A stretch of 64,000 nt of DNA from Emydura subglobosa (Eukaryota > Chordata > Testudines > Chelidae): NCBI GenBank assembly GCA_007922225.1, contig ML679961.1:1594960-1658959 (forward strand), read 5' to 3'. The first letter of the stretch is position 1, and each line of letters opens with the position of its first letter. Both the position numbers and the translations under genes were made by a program. Positions 47,205-59,258 of this stretch are shown in pieces. The notes beneath the pieces are model-generated. The model was not told where the DNA came from and ran no database searches. It saw only the letters and a program-made list of their open reading frames with translations.

Positions 47205-47425
47205 GAAAATGGCTCTGTCAAAGTTAGACTTTTATGAAAAATGCTGTGCCATTGTCCAATATTGTTTTTTTCCAAAAATGTTATTGGAAAAATGTATGGC
47301 AATCGATAACAGGTTTGCAAAAGGTGTAATAAAAAAATCAGAAATAAAAAATGATTGTTTTGAACACTTTTTAAAAAGTTCAAAATGTTTACATAATTTC
47401 CAAACCTGCTTTTGGATTTTCCTTC
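47205..47425. repeat. AT-rich repeat, copy 4
   Basis: A block like those at 9895, 39090 and 42150 ('gactttta', 'ttttttccaaaaatg', 'ttgaacac'). Confidence 0.35.
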
Positions 47426-48639
47426 CCGCTGTAGACACCACCACCACCACCAGACCCCGATTTGTGCCAACCTTCTGCTAAAAGCATTATAGAGCTACCC
47501 CACCAGCGAGCCCTTGAAAACCACCAGCTGGATTTATTCATAGAATCATAGAATCATATTCACCCAGTAAAGGCCACATTTCGGCATTTACCAATGTGGA
47601 GCCGTGCTATGCCAAGGGTAGTAGAGTAAGAAAGATAGTGTGATAAGTGCAAATGTCCCGATTTTGTTGGATTGCAGCATATTCGGCACCATCCTTGTAA
47701 GTAAATGTAGATGATCTAGTTGGGGAAGGAGAAAAACAAGCACATAAAAGGCCAATCCTACAGCTTGCATTTGAAAACCACATAGCCTCTTCGTGACAAG
47801 TCACTTTGCTGGGATCTCCCTTTATTAGGATTCAGGTGCAGCGCAGAGCATCTGACATGATCAATAGCCCAGGGAATGCATTTGTATGAGCGATGTCAAC
47901 AGTACACACGTTGTGTCGGGTCACAGTTTGTTCACACAGTATATTGATAACTGCTCAAGCTTGCTGATGGATGGATTTGTTCAGTGAAAATAAGAACCAG
48001 ACCAAAGCTGTGCCCATCCCTCATCCTGAACCTGAACATTAAAACATGGTTTTTTGAGCTGGGGGAAGTTTGGTGACCTCTTCCACCGTCACCTGTTGTT
48101 TAGGGCCAGTGTGACGGGCACCCTCACGACTGATACACCGGGATCAGCAGAGCTAAAAGCAGGAGCTGCTGCAGCGTGAGCTAAAGAGCCAAGTCTATGA
48201 AGGTTGGGCTGTCACAACAGCTATCCTCTGTACTTCAGCATGGGGGGAACCCATAGCAAACACTCACCAGTGTGCTAGATATGGATCTGCTCCCTCAGCT
48301 GTGGTTGTGTGAGATCCTTTTCCAGAGCTGGCTTAGGACAGAGCACAAAAAGGAAACGCTAATGGGCATATTCAGAGATGGTGCAAATTGCCACAGCTTC
48401 ACTGAAGGTAGGACAATTTACATCGGCTTCAGCTGTGCCCTAAATCTTCTCAGGGCTTCTAGGAGTGTGGTGCTCTCTGAGGCATCTCTGACAGACAAAT
48501 CCAAGGATCAATTCACACCATCTGCTGCAGCACATGGAGGCCAGAACAGCCATCCCTCTACACCACATGGCAAGCTGGGGGAGGAAAAAGGGGTTGCTTA
48601 GAAACTCCCTGACTCATTAGCCAAGACATGATCTAACTA
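47426..48639. other. Unassigned DNA; an orphan CR1-type tail
   Basis: At 47540-47558 the motif CATAGAATCATAGAATCAT is two copies of the CR1 tail octamer on the minus strand, but the sequence on its right does not continue as CR1 3' UTR. The rest is unrecognised. Confidence 0.4.
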
Positions 48640-49029
48640 CAGATGAAATCTTCCTGAGGTTCAAAATGTTTAGGTCCCGTGTAACTAGCGGTGGCATTGG
48701 GAAAGGTAGGAGATAGGTCCGGGAGGAAGTATTTAGGCTGCTAGATCAGGGATTAAAGTCCAGGACCTCCATGATGGCATTCTCTGAAATGTTTCCAATT
48801 CCACATACAGGCAGAGTGGCAGGGTCTAAATGAGTGGTTAAGACAATAGAATAGGGAGGAAGGGTTTGGGTTTATCAGGAACTTGGGAACCTCTTGGGAA
48901 AGGAGGAGCCTGCACAGGAAGGATGGACTCCATCTAAACCAAAACGGAACCAGATTGCTGGCAAGTACAATTCAAAGGGTCTTGGAGGTGTTTTTAAACT
49001 GAGGGCTGGAGGAAAGCCAGCAGGTGTGG
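48640..49029 (+). mobile_element. LINE 5'-region fragment, CR1-like
   Basis: This looks like the region upstream of or within the endonuclease part of a turtle CR1: translated remnants SMMAFSEMFPIPHTGRV near 48770-48820 and NLLGKEEPAQEGWTPSKPKRNQIAGKYNSKGL near 48885-48985. Similarity is recalled, not computed. It ends abruptly against a different LINE of opposite orientation at about 49030. Confidence 0.5.
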
Positions 49030-50086
49030 AAAAGGTTTGGGGCCCAGACATAGCCCTGCTTGACTCCGTTGGTGACTGGGAGTGGTTCTGATGACTCACT
49101 GTCACCCACAACGTTCCCAAGCATGCCATCATGGAATTGCTGAACCACTGAGATGAATTTCTCCAGGCAACCACATTTTGCCCTAATCTTCCAAAGGCCC
49201 TCCCGACTGCCTGTGTCAAATGCTTTTGTCAGGTCAATAAAAGTCACATACAGGATGAAGCTCTGTTCCAGGCATTTCTCCTGAAGCTGATGAGCTGAAA
49301 ACACCATGTCTGTGGGCCCACAACCTTTCCTGCAACCACACTGAGACACAGGCAGGAGCCCTTGCTCAATGTGTTGCACAAGACCGTTCAGCAGAATTCT
49401 GGTGGGAATTTTGCCGGGTGTTGACAAGGAGATGCCCCAATAGTTGTTGGAGCATTGTCTGTTACCTTTCCGCTTGTATAAGTGGATGGCTGATGCATCC
49501 TTGTACTCCTGGTGTATAGTTTCTTGAGTCCACATTGACTGGAAAAATTCAGCCAGTTTCAAAGCTGTGTGCAAGCCTTCAGCAAGTATAGCATCTGCTG
49601 CAGGTGCTTTACCATTTCACATCAGGTCAATCGCTTCCACAGTTTCAGTCAGCGTTGGGGGATCAGCAAGAGATACGTTGGTATCAATCTGGGGCAGTCA
49701 CTCAATTCCTTCCTCGTTAATAGATGATTGCTGATTGAGGATGTTGTTGAAGTGTTCTGCCCACCTTTGCGGTATCTTTTCTTTGTCGATAAGTAGCGTG
49801 GTACCATCGGCATGCAGTATTGGAGATGTTCTGAATGATTGTGGCCCATAGATTGTCCTCAGAGCATCATAGAAGTTCTTCATCTCATTCCTGTATGCGT
49901 AGGACTGAATCTCATCTACCTTGTTGCGCAGACATGAGTTTTACTTCTCTCTAAGTCTTGATGTTTTTGAAGGCCACCTTCTGAGATGCTGAAGTACTGG
50001 CTCCTAAGCAGGAACTGATGTGTCGTGTTCAATAGTCTCCCTACATCAGTATCATTTTCATCAAACCTGTCTTGATGTTTATGTGT
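49030..50086 (-). mobile_element. Non-CR1 LINE, reverse transcriptase part
   Basis: Minus-strand frame 48972-49574 carries reverse transcriptase motifs: HLYKRKGNRQ, then a PGK.PTRILLN block, SQCGCRKGCGPTDMVFSAHQLQEK, motif A FIDLTKAFDT (Asp before KAFD, residues 112-121) and motif B NGVKQGYVWAPNLF (169-182). It ends before the catalytic YxDD box, so the 3' half is absent. Upstream, 49698-49883 encodes KNFYDALRTIYGPQ and RWAEHFNNILNQQS, and a HQDRFDENDTDV block lies near 50045-50075. The pattern differs from CR1 (KAFD with GVKQG) and fits a LINE found widely in vertebrates. The clade is not assigned. Numerous stops. Confidence 0.85.
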
Positions 50087-50091
50087 GATGG

Positions 50092-51127
50092 TGTGACATG
50101 TCCGTGCCCAGGGTAGCCAACTGATAATGCCAAGGTCAGGGCAGGCTGCAAAAGGAGAACAGATTCTCCCAGCACTAGTGGGTGACACTGAAGCCCGGCT
50201 TCCCAACCAGCCATGAACTGCTTCTGATTACCCCACACTGGATATCAAGAAGCCAGGACACAAATGCCCACAGTCCCCTTCACTGCATTTCAGCTCCAGG
50301 CTCCCAAATCAGCACCAGGTCCAGCAAAGAGATCAGTTACTTAAACTCTCTGCTCTTTGCTAAAAAGGTTCCCTCTGTCCCCAAGGGGCCAGCCATAGCA
50401 CCAGATCAATATAAGTTTGGATCTTACCTAAAATACCACGCTGTCAGCCAATCCTTTAGTATCTAAACTAAAGGTTTATTGTAAAAGGAAAGAAATAAAC
50501 CATGAGAGAAATGTTAAAAGGTTAAAGTAAATCACAGATATACAAATGATTAAAAGTCCATATACTTCAGGTTTCTGGAAGAAATGTGGATTTGCAGGCT
50601 TGTGTAGTTCTCTCTGGTTGACATCCAGTATCTGGATGGGTCTAGGTCCTTCGGTTCAGTTGCAAGATGAATTGGTCCAGAGATAGGTGTATGTCTGCAG
50701 ACTGGACAGGAGCAAAGACAAAATGGAGTCCAGAGTCACATGGGCCAATCCTGGTGACTCTTCAGGTGTGCCTGGGGTCCAGTCACGTCAGCAGGTTCTG
50801 GTGACTCAGTGGTGATGCTGGCTTCTATCTCTGGGCCCGGTGCACCTGGGAATGCCTTAATGGGCCATTATGCAGGCCATTGTTCTGCAGCCTTCCTATC
50901 TGGGGTGTTGCCCAGGCAGCACAATTTGAAACACAGATATCTCAAATACATCTATAACTTCCATTTCACATATCACACATGAACATAAGTATTATTATCT
51001 TACTTAGCACATTATAATCTTCCGAACAGTACCTGACATGGCATATCCCACATGGATTATTATGATTCTGCCATACTGATGTCACCAATATACTAAATGC
51101 CCCCCACTCAAGCCAGCCCGCATGACA
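50092..51127 (-). mobile_element. Solo LTR (copy 2) inside the non-CR1 LINE
   Basis: A 1,036-bp insertion starts TGTGACATG and ends CATGACA, with TG...CA ends. It is flanked by a perfect 5-bp duplication GATGG (50087-50091, 51128-51132). The LINE reads HKHQDRFDEND on one side and NILGSICH on the other, so the LTR split the LINE. Reverse-complemented, it matches 30700-31827, including 'aaacctttagt', 'ggattggctgacagcgtggtattttagg' and the last 'ggctaccctgggcacggac'. Orientation is minus by that comparison and by an AATAAA on the minus strand near 50476. No internal retroviral genes remain, consistent with recombination between two LTRs. Confidence 0.85.
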
Positions 51128-51132
51128 GATGG

Positions 51133-51790
51133 AACCGAGGATATTGGATGCAACTGAGAACACGGAATCACTAAAAGATGCCCAATTTTCCTCGATGTTA
51201 CTGGTGTTCACATCACTTGTCACAAGCTGATTGCACAGTTCTATAACAAAAAGCCGGTTTCACGTTCTCCTGTTTCAATTTCGAGATATTAAGCTTTTGG
51301 GGAACTTTTTAACCCTGCGATCATCTATTAGGATGTAGCTGAATATTCAGATTGGAGAATATAAGCCTGTGATCAGTCCAGCATTCTTTGTCACTCTAAC
51401 ATCCTGTCTGTCTCTTTTCCTGAGGGTGACATAGTCACCAATCAGAGCTTGGATCATGGATGCATCCAAGATTCCTTGTTACAGGTTGACAGGCAGAAGA
51501 CTCTATTGGTAATGAGGAGGTCAAGTTCAGCGCATTTTCTCAGCAGGAGGAGCCCGTTGTTGTTGCATTTCCCAAGGCCATTTTTTCCGATCACTCATGG
51601 CCATGCCTGGTAATCTACACCAACTCAAGCATTGAAGTCACCAAGGATGATGAGCTTGTCTGCCTTCCACACTTCTGCAATAAGGGAACCCAGGTCTTCA
51701 TAAAATTTCTTTGATTTCATCTGGGTTGGTCATGATGGCTGAATAGGCGTTAATGATAGTAGCACATCTTTTCCCAACCTGTGGGAGTCT
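51133..51790 (-). mobile_element. Non-CR1 LINE, endonuclease part
   Basis: This continues the LINE at 49030-50086 on the other side of the LTR. The minus strand encodes remains of an apurinic-type endonuclease: near 51650 a degraded 'ILGDFNARV'-like stretch, then a HGHE*SEKMALGN region, 'DPSSDW' near 51450 and CWTDHRLI near 51375-51400, followed by KLKQENVKPAFC near 51250. The DHR/H signature (SDHRLI-type) is preserved. Several frameshifts and stops. Confidence 0.75.
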
Positions 51791-51804
51791 CATTAGCATT
51801 AGGA

Positions 51805-52530
51805 ACCTTTAGGAAAGTGATATATTATAAGACAAACATATCATAATGCCACTATGTAAATCCACGGTACACCTAAACCTAGAATACTGTGAGCAGTACA
51901 GATTGACCCATCTCAAAAAAGGGTACCTTAGAATTAGAAAAAGTAAGGGGAATAATGAGAAGTACAGAAAATCTTCCACATATGGAGAGATTAAAAAGAA
52001 TGGGGCTGTTCAGTTTAGAAAAGAGATGACTGAGAGGGAATATGGTAGAGGTCTATAAAGTCATGAATGGCATTGAGAAAGTGAATAAGGAAGTGTTATT
52101 TATCCCTTCACATAACAGAAGACCCAAGGGGTCACCCAATGAAATTAATGGGCAGCAGATTTAAAAAAAAAAAAGAAGAAGAAGTACTTCTTCATACAAT
52201 ATACAGTCAACCTGTAGAACTCATGGCCAGGGATTTTGTGAAAGTGAAAAATATAATGGGATTCCCAAAAGAATTAGTTAAGTTCATGGAGGATAGGTCC
52301 ATCAATGGCTATTAGCCAAGATGGTTGGGGATGCAACCCAATGCTCTGGGTGTCTCAAAGCCTCTGACTGCCAGAAACTGGGACTGGATAACAGGGGATG
52401 GATCACTTAATATTTGCCCTCTTCTATTCATTCCCTCTGAGGCATCAGGTACTGGATACTATTGGAAGACAGCACACTGGGCTAGATAGACCATTGGTCT
52501 CACCCAGGGTGGTTGTTCTAATGTGCTTAT
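51805..52530 (+). mobile_element. CR1-like LINE 3' part
   Basis: Plus-strand copy of the 15080/22255 subfamily: 51846-52058 carries the degraded LNLEYCEQYRLTHLKK block, then 'agaggtctataaagtcatgaatgg', an A/AAG-rich expansion at 52161-52183, 'tggctattagccaagatggtt', and the end 'gggctagatagaccattggtctcaccc'. Broken by many stops. Confidence 0.87.
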
Positions 52531-52860
52531 TTTTTGCTTATTTTCCAATTTTGCAGTCCCTTCCAAGGTCTGGTTTTGCATGGTGTAAATGCACAGAAGG
52601 GTGGATCAATTAAATGCAAAATAATGAAAAATACTATAAAAGAGACTATTTTCATAGTATTTTAATGTTGACTCTTCCAGAAACGGAAATTACAAGGAAT
52701 TGTGCAAGCAGCCTGTTTCTATGACATTTTTATAGATGCAAAAAGTTGAAATAAAATACATTTAGTGAACATCCAGACCTTTGGATAGATGAAGCTATTT
52801 GAGATTCAACTATTACGAGCCATGTATGGGTATAAGCACTAAAATGTTAATAGGTGTTAA
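52531..52860. other. Unassigned short spacer
   Basis: AT-rich, nothing recognised. Confidence 0.45.
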
Positions 52861-53825
52861 CAGAGGTCGGTGCTGGGTCCAGTTTTGGTCAACATCTTCA
52901 TTAATGATCTGGAGGATGGGGCAGATGGCACCCTCAGTAGGTTTGCAGATGACACTAAGCTGAGGGCAGTGGTAGATATGCTGGAGGGCGGGGATAGGAT
53001 ACAGAGTGACCTAGACAAATTGGAGGATTGGGCCAAAAGAAATCTGACGAGGTTCAACAAGGATAAGTGCAGAGTCCTGCACTTAGGACAGAAGAATCCC
53101 AGGCACTGCTACAGACTGGGGACCGACTGGCTGGGCAGCAGTTCTGCAGAAAAGGACCTGGAGGTTACAGTGGACAAGAAGCTGGATATGAGTCAGCAGT
53201 GTGCCTTTATTGCCAAGAAGGCTAATGGCATATTGGGCTACATTAGTAGGAGCATTGCCAGCAGATTGAGGGAAGTGATTATTCCCCTCTATTCGGGACA
53301 GGTTAGGCCAAATCTGGAGTATTGTGTCCAGTTTTGGGCCACCCACTACAGGAAGGATGTGGACAAATTTGAGAGAATCGAGTGCAAGGCAACAAAAATG
53401 ATGAGGGGGCTGGAGCACAGGACTTATGAGGAGAGGCTGAGGGAACTAGGCTTGTTTAGTCTGCAGAAGAGAAGAATGAGGGGGGATTTGATAGCAGCCT
53501 TTAACTACCTGAAAGGGGGTTCCAGGGAGGATGGAGCTAAGCTGTTCTCAGTGGTGGCAGATGACAGAACAAGGCGCAATGGTCACAAATTGCAGGGGGG
53601 GAGGTCTAGGTTGGGTAGTAGGAAAAAACATTTTCCCTAGGAGGGTGGTGAAGCACTGGAATGGGTTACCTAGGGAGGTGGCGGAGTCTCCATCCTTAGA
53701 GGTTTTAAAGGTGCGGCTTGACAAAGCCCAGGCTGGGAGATTTAATTGGGGTCGGTCCTGCTTTGAGCAGGGGGTGGACTAGATGACCTCCTGAGGTCCC
53801 TTCCAATTCTAATTTTCTATGATTC
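52861..53825 (+). mobile_element. CR1 LINE, best-preserved copy (RT core to tail)
   Basis: A single open frame of 256 codons (52870-53640) covers the second half of the CR1 reverse transcriptase: [16 protein letters not shown], the catalytic box FADD (residues 25-28, 52942-52953), [54 protein letters not shown] and [21 protein letters not shown] frameshift near 53630 moves the last part into another frame ([19 protein letters not shown]). The 3' UTR and tail (TTCTATGATTC) follow. It is 5'-truncated just upstream of the FADD box, so it cannot be active. The good preservation indicates one of the youngest CR1s here. Confidence 0.95.
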
Positions 53826-56800
53826 ACTGTAGAGTGGGTGTGTAGAGTAGTTTTTAAGAGTGGAACGTTCTCTAGTAAAATACTGTAGGAGGCAGCCAGA
53901 ACATTTTGACTTTGTCATGTAGAGAATTTAGTGTCTGAACAAACTACTGGGCTTTTTAGGGAACAGAGGGCCACTGTTCTGGGACAGGCAAGTATTGCTG
54001 ATGGGAATCTGAAGGGCACAAGAAAGGTCACCTCTCTTGTGTGGAGTTGCCTGAAACTTTTCCTATACAGCTCACACATATTAAAATATCAAATTCCGTT
54101 CTCTGGTTGCCAGTTATGTAACCTTGATATCATAAGGGCAATTTATGTTACTACAGGACTACTGTACATTCAGAGACGCTATGTCTGTTTGACAAATAAA
54201 AGAAACTGAAGCTTAGGTGGAAGATCAAAATTATGGCTAAGTACTTTGAACTATAGGCCTCTAATTTCCTGAGCTGACAATATTCTCTAAATCAAATGGG
54301 TTTTATGGGTGTTAAACAGCTGGGCTATTCAAATACACTCTATCTTTTAATGAGGAATGAAGAGTTTAGGAAAAATGAGGCAATGCAGACTCTTTCAAAG
54401 GAACCCACATTTGATTAACATCTTGACCTCATCCAGAACGCACTGATGGGATAAGCCAGCTCAGCTGAACATTAGTCAATTGCATTGAATGCAGAAGTAT
54501 ATTTTGTCTTTGTATAGCAACATCTGGGTGCTAGGGCACAACTTTAAAACATACAGCAATTGCTAGACACCTTAAGGAAAGTGAAGATTAAGGAAGCAAG
54601 TTCTTAGCCTGATGTATATAAGGGTTGGGGTGACCCAAAAGAGTTATTGTGGAAGGAATTGCTGCTTGACTGGATGAAGTGTCTCTGGCCATCAGAAGTG
54701 ATTATGGTCATAGTAAGCTCTGGGTGAGGAAAGGAGAGCCACATGGTTAGGCAGTAACATGGGACTCCAAGACTTTGGGGTCACTGCCAGCTGTTTCACA
54801 AACTCAGCGTGTGGCCTGGAGTAAGCAGTTTGATTTCTCTGGGTCTGACCACGTCGTATTGAAGTCAATGTGAGCCTTTCCATTGACTCTGGATAAGGCT
54901 CTCTATGCTTCTCTGTTCCCCACCTGTAAAATGGGGCTACACCTCCTGACCCCAGCAGGGTGTGAGGATAAACTCTGGCACCATGGTGCTGGCTGGCCAG
55001 AGAGAAGCTGAGACATAATATTAAAGTCACTGGGAAGAGAGCAACACGTTGCAGTTTAGTGGAGTGATCCCTAGTTTTTGAAGAGCTTGGGCCAAAGGCT
55101 GCTCTCACAGACACTCTCGTAGCTCTGGAGTGGATGACAGAGACTCCTGAAGCCCCTGGAATTGCTCAAGGTTTGCAATGGAGTAATGGAGTCAGGCGTT
55201 GACCTGTAATATTTCACTCCAAGTTTAATTGTGTTAAAATTTACAGAGAGGCGGCCCCGTTCTGACAGCTCACATATGGAAAAGAATATTTGGTTCCAAT
55301 GTAGCAGGAACCGGGAAGTCTAACAGCAGGTTAGCTGTTTAATATGGGTTTTTTATATGATAAGATGGTATCACCAGAATACTGCGTCCTTCACAAACTC
55401 CCCTTCTGCATAGCGAGGGAGAGAATTAGATAGTAGATGTTGTCTAGACTGCTGGATGAGGATAAAAGAAAGTTGTCCAGATCCATTGAAATCACTCTGG
55501 TTTCAGAGGATGAATTACAGTTTTTACTGTAGAGGGGAGTATTAAGCTAATAGCTGTTGGACCAGACATGTATTTCAAAGGGCACATGAGCTGTGGAGAT
55601 CTCCAGTGACTCTTTGTCTTGCTTCTATTAAATACTTGATCACTCCAGAAAACAATGTAGTGCTTGTTACAGCTGAAGAGGGCTCTCAGACACAACAATG
55701 CAATGCACAACAAAGGCTTCTCCATGTTTACGAGTCTCCATGCAGGCTTCAGAGAGGGAATCTTCATAGCAAGAGCACCTCACTACCGAGGCAGGTGAAA
55801 ACGCTTTTATCAACTTGCAGTTAGGCTACAGGGCTAATTGGAAACTCTCACTGAGAGGAAAGCTACTCAAGATATTCGTTATTCTCCCTTTCAAGCTGCT
55901 GAATGGTTAACCACTGACCTGTGTCCTTCCTCAAGCAATAACAATCCCGCACCGCAGAGACTGTCACTCAAAAGAGATGTGTGCCAGAGGTCCTGGTGCT
56001 GCTGCATTCCTTACTCACGCAGATCGCTCATTGACTCCAGTGAGCAAGGTCTGCAAGATGATGCCCAAGGACTCTGAAGGCTGGTCTGTCAGAGCCAGTG
56101 GATTTCCCCAGGGGCTCTCATTTCACATGCCTCTGCTGTGACTGTCCATAATTTCACAGGTAAAGAGGATTGCACACACATACTCCTCACTTCACCCAAC
56201 TCTTGACCACCTGGTTGTCTCTTGTCGTTCCTAAATGGCCTGCTCCTAAATTCACTGAAGTAGTCACCAAAATCATCTATGCAAGTGTTCCCATTGGTTC
56301 CAGGTACATTCAAAAGCAATTAGTGAATCGCTGTAGGAGGGTGAGAATCTCTATCTATGCCTGAACAAGGGAAATCTTGTGTAAACCCGGGACCCTTGGC
56401 TAGGGTGACCAGACAGTAAGTATGCACAGTTGGGGCAGGGGGTGGAAGATAAAAGGCACCTCTATTAGACAAAGCTCTGAATATCGGTATACCTGCTCAC
56501 CCTACCCTTGGAGGAAATACAGATGCTGTGAGCCAAAATGCTTCCAGTCACAGCAAGAGAATTCCTTTTCAGATGCCTTCAACAAGGAAACACCCTACTT
56601 CCGGCAGGTGCAGTTTGAAACTCTGGCTGCAACTGCATGTTCAACTCCTGGAAACAATGTATAATAAGGATTATGAGATTGCCTCCTTACTACACCTTTG
56701 TTCTACCCTTCTTCAGACATGCCAGACCTGCTTTTGTCTGCAGGGCTGAAGCCAGTCTCCAGGATAACAATGAAGTCAGATTTTTCACTAGAAGTCAAAG

Positions 56801-57109
56801 AGGCACTGCACGATAAAGAGAAGCACCATGGGAATGAGCATCATACAAATGCTTGGAAATAAAGAAGGCGGAGTGCCTATGGGGAAGGGTTAATGTTATG
56901 GAAAGGAAAAAGGGAAACAGAAGCTCTCGCCGTACTGGAAAGTGTATCCAAAAATGTTGTTACGTTTTCAATGATTTGCAAAGCTGAAATCAACTGTGCT
57001 TTTTGTTATGAGCTGCAGGGACAGGAAAGGAAGCAAACCATTAGCAAGGTATCCCCTTAGAGCTGCTGGTAGCACTGGATCCAGCAAGTGGGGGGCGGGG
57101 GGGAAGAAA
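53826..57109. other. Unassigned DNA (3.3 kb)
   Basis: Largest gap without a recognised transposon besides 61-64 kb. Frames up to 140 codons (54692-55114 minus) have no recognisable family. No tandem array. Confidence 0.45.
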
Positions 57110-59258
57110 CTAAGTGGATGCAAATGAAAGGAGTGTTCGGATGGAAAACAGCACAATAAAGAGAATGGATTTCAAGAAGGCGGGCTTTGGCAAACTCATG
57201 GAGTTAGTAGGTAAGATCCCCTGGGAAGCAAGTCTAAGGGGAAAAACACGTCAAGAATGCTGGCACGTTTTCAAAGAGATGTTATTAAGGGCACAAGAGA
57301 AAACTATCCCACTGTGTAGGAAAGAAAGGAAGTGTGACAAGAGACCAACCTGGCTTAATCAGGAGATTTTCAATTATCTGAAACTCAAAAAAAGCGTCTA
57401 ACAAAATGTGGAAATGAAGGCAAATTACAAAGGACGAATATAATCAAATAACACAAGTATGTAGGGATGAAATCAGAAATTCCAAGGCACAAAATAAGAT
57501 TAAATTAAGTAGAGACATAAAAGGTAACAAGAAAACATTCTCCAAATACATTAGAAGCAAGAGGAAGACCAAGGACAGGGTAGGCCCACTACTCAATGCA
57601 GCGGGGAACAATAACAGAAAATGTGGAAATGGCAGAAGTGCTAAATGACTTTTTTGTTTCAGTTGTCACCAAAAAGGTTAGTACTGATCGGACATCTAAT
57701 CTACTGAATGACAGTGAAAATGAGATAGGATGAGAGGCTAAAATAGGGAAAGAATAAGTTAAAAATTACTTAGACAAGTTAGATGTCTTCTAGTCACCAG
57801 GGCCTGATGAAATATATCCGAGGATACTCAAGGAGCTGACTGAGGAGATACCTAAGCCATTAGTGATTATCTTCAAAAACCCATGAAAGATGGGAGAGAT
57901 TCCAGAGGACTGGAAAAGGGCAAATATAGTGCCAGTCTATAAAAAAGAGAATAAGGACAAACCAGGGAATTACCCCAGTCAGCTTAACTTCAGAACCCAG
58001 AAAGATAATGGAACAAATAATTAAGCAATCAATTTACAAACACCTAGAAAATAATAAGGTGATAAGTAACAGGCAACATGGATTTGTCAAGAACAATTTG
58101 TGTCAGACCAAACTGATAGCTTTCTTTGTCAGGGTAACAAGCCTTATGGATGGGGGGAAACAATAGCTATGGTATATTTTGACTTTAGTAAGGATTTTGA
58201 TGCTGTCTCACCTGACCTTCTCATAAATAAACTAGGGAAACACTACCTAGATGAAACTACTGTAAGGTAGGTGCATAACTGGTTGGGAAACCGTTGCCAG
58301 AGTCAAGCTGGATGGGTATACTGAGTGGGGCCCCACAGGGACCTGTTCTGTTCAATATCTACATCAATGATTTAGATCATTGTGTAGACAGCACTCTTGT
58401 AAAGCTTGTGGATGATAGCAAGCTGGGAAGGGTTGCAAATGCTTTGGAGGATAGGATTAAAATTCAATGTGTTCTGGACAACCTGGAGAAATGGTCTGAA
58501 GTAAATGGGATGAAATTCAATGAGGACAAATGCAAAATACTCCACTTAGGAAGGAACAATCAGTTGCACACGTACAAGATGCCTAGGAAGGAGTGCTGTA
58601 GACAAGGATCTGGGGGTCAGAGTGGATCACAAGCTAAATTGAATCAAGAATTTTAACACGGCTGAAAAAAAGCAAACATCATTCGGGGACACATTAGCAG
58701 CCTAGGCTGTATTGCTGCGCTGAAGACGTGAGAAGTAATTATTTTGCTCTACTCTACACTCAGCTGGAGCATTGTGTCTAGTTCTGGGTGCCACATTTCA
58801 GGAAAGATGTAAACAAATTGGAGAAGAGCAACACAATGATTAAAGGTCTAGAAAACATGGGCTATGAGGGGAGATTGAAAAACCTGTGTTTGTTTAGTTT
58901 GAGGAAGAGAAGACTGAGAGGGGACAGAGAGATTTCAAATACATAAAAGGTGGTAACAAGGAGGAGGGAGAAAATTGTTCTCCTGAACCTCTGGGGATAG
59001 AAGAAGAAGCAATGGCCTGAAATTGCAGCCACGGAGGTTTAGGTTGGACATTAAGAAAAACTTCCTAGCTGTCAGGCTAGTTAAGCACTGGAATAAATTG
59101 TCCCTGGAGGTTGTGAAATCTCCATCATTGAAGATTTTTAAGAGCAGGCTAGACAAACCCCTGTCAGGGATGGTCTAGTTAATACTTAGCCCTGCCATAA
59201 GTGCAGGGGACTCTACAGATGACCTCTCGAGTTTCCTTCCAGCCTTATGATTCTATGG
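57110..59258 (+). mobile_element. CR1 LINE, long copy (2.1 kb)
   Basis: Longest uninterrupted CR1 in the window. Order: endonuclease-RT linker (57114-57401, MDFKKAGFGKLMELVGKIPWEA, CRKERKCDKRPTWLNQEIFNYL), a decayed finger/palm region with 'GPDEIYPRILKELTEEIPKPL'-like sequence near 57800-57880 and 'QHGFVKNNLC' near 58078, motif A remains (DFSKDFD near 58185), and the 58294-58656 frame (GAPQGPVLFNIYINDLDHC and LVDD at residues 38-41, where Phe of FADD is Leu but both Asp remain). Then ORF2 C-terminus ('VKHWNKLSLEVVKSPSLKIF'-like near 59080-59140) and the 3' UTR ending ATGATTCTATGG. Many stops and frameshifts. Confidence 0.9.

Noticed and set aside
48107..48219. Short LTR (TGTGACGGGC...GGCTGTCACA)
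   Set aside because: Terminal words fit, but it is only about 110 bp with no target duplication and no homologous copy in the window.
48972..49574. Single intact reverse transcriptase gene
   Set aside because: The first codons of the listed frame are LINE but the last about 20 codons (SSPQFKNTSKTL) come from a different element, and the catalytic box is absent.
52870..53640. 256-codon frame as a cellular gene
   Set aside because: All motifs ([20 protein letters not shown]) are CR1 reverse transcriptase; it is a transposon remnant.
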